From Saxidomus purpurata (taxonomy: Eukaryota; Mollusca; Bivalvia; Venerida; Veneridae), in NCBI GenBank assembly GCA_022818135.1, contig JAFMSR010000001.1:2235977-2299976 (forward strand): a stretch of DNA of 64,000 nucleotides. The letters are read 5' to 3'. The notes below the pieces were generated by a model. It did no database searches and was not told the origin of the DNA. It saw nothing but the letters and a program-made list of their open reading frames with translations. The position numbers and the translations under genes are program-made. Below, piece after piece: positions 36,101 through 48,100 of this stretch (the first letter of the stretch is position 1; each line of letters opens with the position of its first letter).

Positions 36101-39100
36101 TGTCATCTGTATTATTATATATTATCATGTAAGGTTTCTATTTCTCTTCTTTCTCACAAGACAAATTTACAATATGCTGAACTGATTCCTAGATCTGGTT
36201 CATAAGTGCTATTTGAAATTGATATTGTTACAGTTTTACACGGCAACCAGTTGCACCACTTCGGTTAAGTCATAACAAACTTTCAACTTTACGGTAATTG
36301 TTCTGCAAATAATTTGTCAATCCAACTATCTACAATTTCAACTTGTGACAAATCCTATGTTAATTGTATAATTATGATATCACAGGCACAACGAAACAAT
36401 CAATTTCTCTTATTTCAAACTTATTATCTTACGGTTGGAACGAAAAACCACAAGATAATCATCCACTTTTTCTATTAAATATCCGCCGATCGAAAAGTAT
36501 GAATTGAAACCTGTAGAGTTTTGTTTCAACAAAATTGTTTCCTTAATTGAAATTATACAATTGTGTAATTGTAAGACTTTGGCCTACATTTATCTTTTCA
36601 ACGGAAAATAAGACTAAATATTTACTTTTCCACTGTTACACCAGTCCTGTATATCTTTTTATACTGATAATACTGAATTCTTGCTTCAGAAATGAAACAG
36701 GGTTTAAATAAGCAACCAAAAGGCAGGTCATATCCTTACATGAATTTAGAACCAAATTATTCAACACCACACAAAAACCATTATATATATATGATACATA
36801 TCTACGTTAAGAAACGTTCCTGTTAAGAAAAAGTCGTTAAAGGTATATATCTTTTTTTGTTGGTGTTAAACACTCTTTTCTAGAGTATTTCAGTTATGTA
36901 CATCTAACATTGTTCCTTGGTAGAATCAGTTTTTTTGTCCAAGGGCTTTAAAATGAAAGGACCCCTGCAGACATTTTAACGAGAGATGAGTAAGAATTGG
37001 ATAAATGATTTATTTAGGGTTGACCGGGAGTGCAGAAAAGGTATGTGTAAGCCTGGATTTTTAACTGCAAGGGATTTCGGGCCTGCTGGGATATGTTTTG
37101 ATATAAGGGACCAGGAGGGGGAAAGTACCGCAGCAAGAAATATCTTCAGAAATTTAAAGAGTTCTAAGATTTTTGCAAGTATAACTAATAATACAACATG
37201 ACATGCAAGTTGACAGTTTCGACCATAGAAAATGACACCAAAAATTGTTATTCTAAAATATTGTGGATTCACTTGCAAACCTGTGTATAGGTGACTACGT
37301 ACCTGATTGTGACCGACACATGAGGGAAGCTTGTAACTTTCTGCAGTGGGTCTTTTCCTCACGGGAGTGACAGGACATGTAATATTACTGAAGCCCCACT
37401 GTGCAAAAACCAATGCTTTTACAGTTATACTTATTTTAAAAAAGAACAGAGACCCAGAGAAGAAACACATGCTGTTTTGTTTCTTAGGTTGCCTGTGATG
37501 GACAAGCGGCCATTGAGAAGGATTAAGGTCACTCTGATCACAAAGCTAGGTGTAGCATTGGTTTTTCACATTTTCAGACAGCGATGTTCAAGTCTGATTG
37601 TTTATTTTAAGTGTTGTTTTTGTCATACTTGCCTCTTATCAGCTCATATATATTCATATCCATCAACTCGCATATTAGGACTAGAGTACCACTTTTCTTG
37701 TCACTGCAATGATAAAATGAAATTCAATGAATCAATTATAAACCATTAAAATGAAATAAATGAGTTTTATTAGACACTTGTAAAAACCGTGGGCTCTAAT
37801 GGTTTCAGACTTATGTAACATTTTTATTGCAGCAGATAATTTAAATTTTGAATGAGCTGTTTGAAATGAAAACAAACCTTTTGGTGTCTGAGATCAGTTG
37901 TAATCCAGGCTGCCTAGCTAGGGCAGCAACAGTTACTTTTAACTGGAATTCAACTTTGCTTACCAGTACATTGTATCTATTTTAGAGAAATTGCATGCAT
38001 AATACTTGTGTATTATGCTTCATCCAAAGCTGTTATAACTAAATTATACATATGTTACTATATAAAGTAACAAATTTGTTCAGTACGATTATCTCTGCAG
38101 TCGCGGGCTAAAGTCCTCTTGTCATTATGCTCCTTGTAGGTCGATTATAATGTTGTGGCCCTGCTCAGTTTTGTATTATCCTCTAACTGTTTCCCTGCTT
38201 GGGGCAAATGGTTCCACCTCTGCGATGTACATTTGTACAGATCATGATCGCCTGCACACCTTTGTTGTCTGATCATAATTAATCTGCATCACTCAATATT
38301 CAGTCAGTACATTTTCACCCAGCACCCTTTTGAACAATTAATGGTACTGTCCAAATTAGAAAATGGACAAGTCTTAAGACTTAATTCAATCTGTGACTGC
38401 GAAGCTAAAGTATTTAGTTTTCTCTGAGCAAGGCTCAAATGTTTTAAACTATACCAAACTCCTAACATCTCCCAAGTTTTATAACATATATACTACTAGT
38501 TAGACATGGTTAAATAAATATCTCATAAAGTCTGATGGCAATGAAATGTATTCGAAAGTGCAATTGTAACTTACAAAATGACCTCCTCAAGTTCGAGGAT
38601 ATTGGTGTGATTTGCCAACCTCCTCATGGCTTGAATTTCTCTCAGGTTATTCACTTGATCCAAACTGAAAATATACAAAAACATTTTTTAAGTAATCAAA
38701 TATGAAAAATTATATTTTCTAGAAGACTTCCCTCAAAACTGCTGCAATGCTATAAGTGTGAAGTGCTCTCACACGATTTGTGTATGCCCGAAGAGTCTAG
38801 TGTAGAACCCAGAATTTGGTAATTATAAAGTAGGTAAAAGAATGCGACACAGGAAGATACACACTTAGTGCTATAATAGTGAGATTTATTTAAGTACTGA
38901 AGAACAGGCATTATAATAATTACATATTCTAAGCGTGCAACTAAAGCAGGCCACGGCCCTTAAGGTAGCGCCTCACAAAAATGTGGAGAAGCAAAATCAA
39001 GGAAAAACAGTGTCATGGAATGTACATGTCTACTCAGAGAATAGTTGGTGAGCAGATTGATCATGATCTGCACCTGTTGCTATGGCAACATTAGTTACTG

Positions 39101-42100
39101 CAAGCAGCACAACAGTTATAACTAGTTTTGTTATTAAGAACGGTAAGAGATGTTTGTACATGGAGGTAGAGTGATTAGCGTGATGCCAGTCCATCACATG
39201 TTTTTCGTAACAAGACTCATTTTAAGTCTTAAGTCTATGAATTTTTAATTATTTGTAGTATTGCGCAATAAACAAGAGAATTTATGAGCCTTTCGGGACC
39301 AACTGCAGACAATGAAAAGTTAATATTTTACGACAAAAAGCCTATGGCAAAATATAAAATGTAGCAAATTACAATCTGTATCATACGAAGAGATAACCGT
39401 ACGTGTTAACACCGTCACATATGCCCAATTTTATTTCATCATCATGTTCATCTCCCTATCCTTGTATTATGTTCATGCATATTTAATGGCAAAGTCTATG
39501 TTTGTATGTTATAAACAAACTGGTCTTAAACAAATATACCAACAAAGATCTTAAAACCCATAACAACGCAGTTAATTCATTTTTCAAATATTACAGTATT
39601 TTGCTATAATGTATTGTGTGAATGAAAGTTTTTATTGACATGAGCGAAAATGTTTCAAATAAGGGGTTTAATATTCCTTGGAATTCATTCAAAATTTAAT
39701 GTTTACCAAAAATTCACACAAATACAAACATAGCAGGACAGAAGAATATTAAAATGCTATTTCAATAAAATAAACATTTCAGCAAATGGAAAATAAATTG
39801 CCTTAGCTCTAAACTTTTAAAATCTTAACATGAAAATTTAATCATACTTTTGCATCTTTTTCTCTTCCTCACAAAACAAATCACAATCAACAAAACAAGC
39901 AAGTTTTACCAGGTATAAGACTTCATGATATTTCAGATCTGATGACCCTTTGATGACCCCTTCTGTCTTACAATGAAGCAGGAAGTGCAGATCATGATCA
40001 GTCTGCAGTCTGATCACAATCAATAGAAAGATATGAACATTGATTTTAGAAATTCAGAAAGGGAAGGGTTAATAAAATCATTTCATCAGAAGGCTGTCTT
40101 CCCCATTCTGCTAGACATTTTAGCATCAGTTGTTAGTGTTTGAATTTTATTTTGTCCAATCGCAGCACTATTGGCAGCACTGCAGCAATTATATACTGGT
40201 ACTAAGTCAGTAAATAGGAGAATAATGCTGATTCACAAAGAAATAATTTCAAAAATGCAATAGACCGCCCACCAGACCAACCAACCACCGGGTGACTCCT
40301 ATATATACCCCGCCCCCTAAACTTTGTTTCGGGAGTATAAAAACCAAGTAGATAATGTTCATTTTGATACATTTACTACAATAAATTAGTCATGTGGTAT
40401 GCGCCATTTTATTATCGACTCATCTATACAACATGAAACTCACTCAGCAATCATTTCTAACTTTAATAAAAAGCAAAAATCCCTGATTATTTGATAATTG
40501 CTTTCTCTCAACATGGCTGCCAGTTTTTAAATACATTTGAAAAAAAAATGTACAAACTAATTCCTACTTGATCATGTTCTATGACATAATATATTTGCTC
40601 TTGATTCTTTTATTTACCTGGGTTTAATGCCAAACTGACTCCAGATAAAGATATTTGAAACTTTAAATAACCAATAAAATCTATGTAAACAAAAGGTTGT
40701 ACAAATATTCAATGACATTATTCAAATAGGATGAATTAAAGGTTACGAAGATTTAATGCATAATTATGCATACAAAGTACCTTCAGACTAAAGCCCCCAA
40801 ACAATCTAAGAATGGTTTATTTATCGAGAAGTAAATACTTGTATGAAATGTAAATGAGTGTCGTGAAAAATGCATTCAAAGTAATAATCTTAATAACAAA
40901 GATATTTCCTTAAAGTTTTTTTAATCATTTTCTAAAAGTAAATAAATAGCTGAAGAGTTTGTAAAAGTTCAATTTAAATAAGAACAAGTGACAGAGTACG
41001 TGTCAATTCCTTAATGATGAGAGATATTGCACAATATGATCATTGATAACAGTTCTCATGGGCTGTCACATTTTTAATGGGCTGTCACATTTTTTATATA
41101 TCATTTTAATCTCAAAACTCTAAGTCACTTTTCTAGTTGAACTGTGACACTAACAGAAAATCATCTCTAAGTCACTTTTCTAGTTGAACTGTGACACTAA
41201 CAGAAAATCATCTCTAGGTCACTTTTCTAGTTGAACTGTGACACTAACAGAATATCATCTCAAGGTCACTTTTCTAGTTGAACTGTGACACTAACAGAAA
41301 ATCATCTCTAGGTCACTTTTCTAGTTGAACTGTGACACTAACAGAATATCATCTCTAGGTGACTTTTCTAGTTGAACTGTGATACTAACAGTGAATTGTG
41401 TCTGGGTCACTTTCTAGTTGAACTGTGACACTAACAGAAAATCATCTCTAGGTCACTTTTCTAGTTGAACTGTGACACTAACAGAATATCATCTCTAGGT
41501 CACTTTTCTAGTTGAACTGTGATACTAACAGTGAATTGTGTCTGGGTCACTTTCTAGTTGAACTGTGACACTAACAGAATATCATCTCTAGGTCACTCAT
41601 CTAATTGAACTGTGACACTAACAGACAATCATCTCTAAGCCACTTTTCTAATTGATCTGTCACAATAACAGAACATAATCTCTAGGTCACTTTTCTAGCT
41701 GAACTGTGACACTAACAGAAAATCATCTTTAAGCCACTTTTCTAGTTGAACTGTGACACTAACAGAAAATCATCTCTAGGTCACTTTTCTAGTTGAACTG
41801 TGACACTAACAGCAAATCATCTCTAAGCCACTTTCTAGTTGAACCGTGACACTAACAGAAAATCATCTCTAAGCCACTTTCTAGTTGAACTGTGACACTA
41901 ACAGCAAATCATCTCTAAGCCACTTTCTAGTTGAAATGTGACACTACCAGAAAATCATCTCTAAGCCACATTCCAGTTGAAATGTGACACTAACAGCAAA
42001 TCATCTCTAAGCCACTTTTCTAGTTGAAATGTGACACTAACAGAAAATCTAATCTAGATCACTCATCTAGTTGAAATGTGACACTAACAACAATTCATCG

Positions 42101-45100
42101 CTATGTCACTTTTCTAGTTGAACTGTGACACTAACAGCAAATCATCTCTAGGTCACTATTCTACATTTTAACTGAACTTCGACACTAACAGCAATGCAAC
42201 CATATTTTGGTCATTTCAACAGGTAGGCAGTTTACTTAACCATTGTCACTGGGAATAACCAGTAATAGACTCCTATCCTCCATAAGAAACTTTCAACTTT
42301 CACACATAAAGAGACATGGTCCTTAGCAGGGCTCAAACCCATGACCCTCAATCAATGAGAGGTTGCAGCGATTTCAAGTCAGAGACTCTAACCATTCAAC
42401 CACAGTGGCGGACCATGTATAAACTTCACCCAATTAGCGATATACATAATGTATGACTCTTTGTAAGTCTTTAAACAGACATGACATGTACAATGTGGTG
42501 ATTTGTGTTGCAGCTCAACGTACGATGTTACTTATTTTTTATCAAAACTTTGAACGTAAATAATCTCCAAACAATCCTTTTAGTATACATGGTATATGAC
42601 AAAATTGTGCGTAGAATTATAATATAGAATTTTAGAAATGATACAATTTTTTTTCAATAATTCTTAACACTTCATCAGGTCAAGGTACAAAATAGGCATT
42701 TCAACCTGCAAACACCTACAAAAGACGTTTATTTACCGTATATATGATCAATATAGATATAAAATCAATAATCACTAAAGCCTCTTTATTTAACGTTATT
42801 GCAAAATAAACCTATGTATTCCATTAGCGAAAATGATCTGGATACCAAATAGTTTACGAGATTTAAATCCAGAATAGCGTCAAACATTATTTTGATAAGA
42901 TAACATTATGCTATCCTGTGAAAATCTTGCCAAAAATCATTTTAAAAAGTCAAACGTTACAAATTAGTTGTCTAATCTATTTTATATTTTTATGGGGCTA
43001 TAAATTTGTAATTAACAGCAAAAAAATGATAGACAAAAAGTAAATTTTCTGATAACATTCAAACCTAACATTTTTGGGGACAAAAAAAAAATCAGATTCT
43101 ACAATAGATTTCAAGTTAGCTGTGAATACCCATATATATAGGTTAAAACCTATATATAAGGCCTTTACCAGGTGGTAACATGGTATAAGGCAGCATAATT
43201 GGTAACAAATGCAAAGACATGATTTTCTCCACTTGTTACCCTTTTTTGTTCAATACTATGTAACCAGCTGCAAAATTCAAGAGTTTAATATCCGTTAACT
43301 GATTTATCCTATGACACTAAAATTTGAATTAAAAATTAAAGAAATAAAACTCTTATCAGTGGAACTGATTATTTTCCCTAATAGCTGCCTCAGCTTTTCA
43401 AGCCACCTAGACCCAGAGGTTGTGGGTTCGAGCCCCACTGGGGTCACAGCCGTACTTCCTCATAAATTGACAACAGTACTGGTTTTTCCAGGAAAGAGGA
43501 CTCGAGAGTGACTCGACCAGTGCAGATCATGATCAAACTGCATAGTTAAGCAATCGGATGGTGAGCTATACTGTTCACTTTTCAGTAAATTAATTTTCAG
43601 TAAGCACGCCTGTGATGATAAATAATTAATAGTATACTGTCTTTATTGAAGGGTCAACAAGTCTGTCATAGATATTTAATAGCAACTAGAGTTTAGATGT
43701 TAAACAATCTGGTGTCAGAATACAAAAGTACCTGTCATAAGTCTGTTTCATCTTTTTGCAGGCCCAATATGAGCCATCTTTTATGTTTTGGCATTTTAGC
43801 ACCTCTGAGAAGGTGCCTTCTCCTTTCTTGCCAAGGATGCGATATTCTGAAAGAAGACAGAGAACATTGTTGAGTCTTGAATACAAACCTTAGAGTAAGA
43901 CGATCAGTCAATTTTGAAATGTGAAGCTTTATACATTTAAACCTTTTACTAGATTGTGGTGTGTGGGGCTGGAGGCCAAGGGGCATGTTTTCAGGTCCGT
44001 ATCAAGCTTTATAAAAAGAGCTGAGGTTATGGTAGGTGTAAATTGACTAATGATGTTATATGATGAGTAAAAATGAGTACAATGATGACAACTGAAAAAC
44101 ACATTTCATCTCGGACAAAGGACAGACAGAATGGCAGTACTCAACAAGACAAGAGCCATGTGACATGGCCAATCCCCCCCCCTCCCCTGACACTGAGGCC
44201 AACTTTGCAGCCATATGAAAAGGCCTTAATGTATCGAAAAATCTTTTAACCAGAACACGCTGGAAAAATGCACATCTCTTACTAATGAGGCTTCCCATGA
44301 AGATTTGTTTAATTCCCCTCTGTGGCTGCTGAGAAATAGTGCGGACACGAAGGTAACTCGATCAATTTCTACATTACATATTTATATCTTTATCACATAA
44401 TTAATATGTGCCTGTCTTTATTAGCAGTGGCTGTGAATTTGATGTTCAGATTGCTTTAGAGTTGTGACAGATAATCTAATTCCCCCATCAAAACTTCAAA
44501 AGAAAAACCAGTGGTCATTTACCTATATATATGGTAGTGTGTTTTATCAAATTTTACATACATGTAGCATGTAGCTAGTGTTTACATATTTCGGTAGGGA
44601 TCCAGAAAGGTCCACTTCCAGAAAGGACCACTCCTAAAAGGCCCAGTCCAAAAAGGCCCATTTATCAAAGGTACCAAAAAGGCCCATTGTAGGACTACCC
44701 TATATTGTTGTGTTTTAATCATTATATGTTTTCTTTAAAGTTTAAGTCTGTTGTTATTTTTATAAATGTAAATATGTAAATAATTTGTTTTCATATTTGA
44801 CTTTACCATTGTTATATTTCTTATGCACCCCATAGTTTGCTACTGCACTACTGTTTGTTGTTTTTCCTTTACTTTTGGTTGCATATAATTGTAATAAAAT
44901 TTTAGTGTACTATATGCTTTTCCAAGCTTTTATTTACCTAAGCCTATGGTACATATTAATGTAGAACATAAAATGGTCCTTTCTGGTATGGGCCTTTTTG
45001 GTACTGGACCTTTCTGGAAGTGGGCCTTTCTGACACCCATTCCATATTTCTACTACCTTACTTGGTTAAAAATGACCAGTCATTTTTTATTTTGAAAATT

Positions 45101-48100
45101 TTGTTATAACCTTTACACAGCATTATTAAGAAATGAATTCTCTTACATACATGTATTTGACTTCATTTTTTTTATTTTGATATTACCTGCATAAAACACA
45201 GCAACCACAATTTCATCAGAAGAGTCCTCAATTTTGTTTTTGCAGGGGGGGGGGGGGTCTTTCAAGAATAAGTTTGACATTTTGCAAGCATGTACTTTTG
45301 GGAGGATGCACAAATGTATTTTGTCAGGTACTTCATGTCAGTAGATATTCTCAGCTGGCCAATTAACCAACTGGATTAAGAGATCGCATTTGTTTCTTCA
45401 TTTGGTTATTGGTGAAAACTCCTGTCTTCACTGTAGACTCATATGCAAGTTTAAATCTATTTCAAATGAAACATGAAGCTTTTAACAAAATAGAATTATT
45501 ATATTACCATAAGCTTATGGTAGGCATTTATCTTCTTTTATTTTTCTCTGTGAATTTTGCACATTTTATCATTAAAGATGAATCATCTTTCCCGAATATC
45601 AATAATTTTATCAGTACCTGGATGCGCAAAGCCGAGAATATTTTATATTACAAAGAACTGATGATAAATCAAATTCACAGAAATGCAGAATCAGTCACAA
45701 TACGTCATTTTATACATGACCTGATGACTGTGTGTAGTTAGTCCAACTAATTGTATAAAGTCCAAATATTGTATTTTATTTGTACGGGCAATATATCTCC
45801 TCTGTTATAGCGAGATTCTGACCCAAAACAAAAATATATCAGAATTTGCTCAAGACATCACATAATTATTTTGACTAGTGTGTACATGTAGTAGTCTAAC
45901 TATTTCGACTTCGAAGGCAAACCGAATTTATAGGCTGATATTTTATAGTTGTTCACCTTCTAGAGGTGTGACAGTTATAAAATATCAGATCTGTAAAAGG
46001 GGTCACACTGAAACGCCAAATTAATTGGGCTATACATGTAGTATACAATATTGGAAATCACTTTTTGTGATTTTTCTTCTATAAACAATGGCCTGTACTG
46101 GTACATATAGTTACTGTGGACTAACAATTACTGCTACCAAGCTTTATCACCTAGCTTTATTCTTGCAAACCCATGCCATCTTGTGTCTAAAATCAGCTGC
46201 TTATTCTCCCCTCCCACTTTAATCTGTTATTAAACGGGCACCTGCTAGTCAATTAGGTACACTTACTCTGTAACAAGATGTTCATTCAGGCGACATATGA
46301 CCATTACTTCTTGTTTCTCCCAATGTTTTTAAGAGGTCATTAAGCCTATTATGTTTAAATCCAAAAAACTGGAATAATCTCTCAATAACAAGATTAAGTT
46401 TCAACCAACACCACACATTTTCCTCTGTGACAACTATGTCCACAATTTCGGAATACCTCGGACATTGCTATGCTCACTCGGAATATCTCCGGTATCAATC
46501 GTGAGGCCCTTCAACTATCTTAACCCGCGAAAGTTTAAACTTCAAACGCGAAAAATCGTGTGTTTTTAAAGTGGAGATAAAATACATTTTCTGTCTAGTG
46601 ATCAATACAATAATATATAGACCCGAGAGTCTGGGTAAATTGAAATGAATTTCCTACTTAATACCTTATTGATTTTGCATGAACAAAGATCTATATTAGG
46701 GAATTAATAATCGTCACTTGAAAGGATATATCTATTTAAACAGGCACACTCAATACACAAATAAAGCAAATAGAAATATTATTGCAGTTGTTTGCCAGAT
46801 GCACTGCCAACTTCATGTGTGCCAGTGCGCCAACGCCCAACGGTTCCACACCTATGAACTACTGTTTCGGTAGTTTTATTCATCGAAATAAAAGACAGAC
46901 CGCCACATGTTGTGATATACATCCCAATGGCCATCCTACCAGTTATACGGGGAAGTTGAACAGTGAACTTTCAACCGGGTTGAAAGCACGAGGGTGTGTT
47001 GCTCAAGGGCAAAGATTAATAAAAGAAGTATGTCATTTTCACAGCATCATCATAAGGCGAACCAGAAAGTTTTCAATTCTTATGTGTATGTACCTATTTC
47101 ATCCACCTCCAAGGAAACATTGGGACATGGCTCATCCCGTGTGTAACCAACCCATTATAGCCAACACCCGAGTTTTTCCCGAATTAAGCCCATAAGTTTT
47201 GCTACTTCGAAAATACAAAAAGTGGATTGCGGTCAATGGAAAACCAAAAAAGAAAAAACACAACATGCAAAGAATACTTTAAACATGTTTTCAAATTCCT
47301 TTCACGGATTTTCGACTATAATCCGACAGTAAACTGACCGACTTTGACACTTCATTAATTAAAGAAAACGATATTAAAGAGATTTTTGCCATGCGTAAGT
47401 CATACCAGAGACATAGAAAAAGCCATTTTATGTCTCTGGTCAAACGAATATTTCATTAACAAACTTAGCAGTATTTACTCCCAGGTATGTTTAAAAACAA
47501 AAAGGATCAGATATCTTAGAGGACAAATAGTTTTAGTGACTTTGTGAAGAAGACAAATCTCTCAACCGTTTTTGTTTAGTATATATATAGTATACTGTTT
47601 CATATCGCGAAAGTCTACTTTCGTGTTAATGGTGCCAGAAAATGATACCCAAGCGTTCTGGAAAACGTGGCTTATATATTACATATACTGCAGTGTCTAT
47701 ATATTTAGTTGAGTTATTGCTCTTGAATGTGAGCCCAAGGACACTGCGATATTGTTTTGTAAAGTAAAGGCAGAAAAGAGAATAACTAAAATACTGACTG
47801 CAATGCTGATATTTAACTCATGTTTCCTTACAACTGAAACGTGACAACTGAACAGATAGTTGGACAGACACATATGGCGTAGACAAACATAATTCAAAGT
47901 GTCGTCTGCTTTATATGACACGGAAAGGTACCATGCATTTGATTAAAGATTACTCATGATTGTTTTAAGTATATATTTACTGAAGGTGTTTCTTTTACGC
48001 GACTTAATATGTACAAAACAGAGAACTAATTCAAAATGAACATTTCTTTTAGTTTTCATAATTAGAGTATCACGTGTAACTAGTCTTCATTAGACAGATA

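Noticed and set aside
36976..37470. 164-codon open frame on the - strand
   Set aside because: No MOK exon or other domain fits; it lies between exons 4 and 5A of MOK and has no coding signature.
41110..42170. Regular repeat array considered as CRISPR
   Set aside because: Units are contiguous 47-bp repeats without unique spacers, in an animal intron.
43131..43160. TATATATAGGTTAAAACCTATATATA palindrome
   Set aside because: Mostly TA repeat; a simple AT-rich palindrome of this size is common and no second copy was seen.
46782..47195. 137-codon open frame on the + strand
   Set aside because: No recognisable domain, mixed composition and no fitting splice context; it lies in MOK intron 1 on the opposite strand. 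Probably chance.
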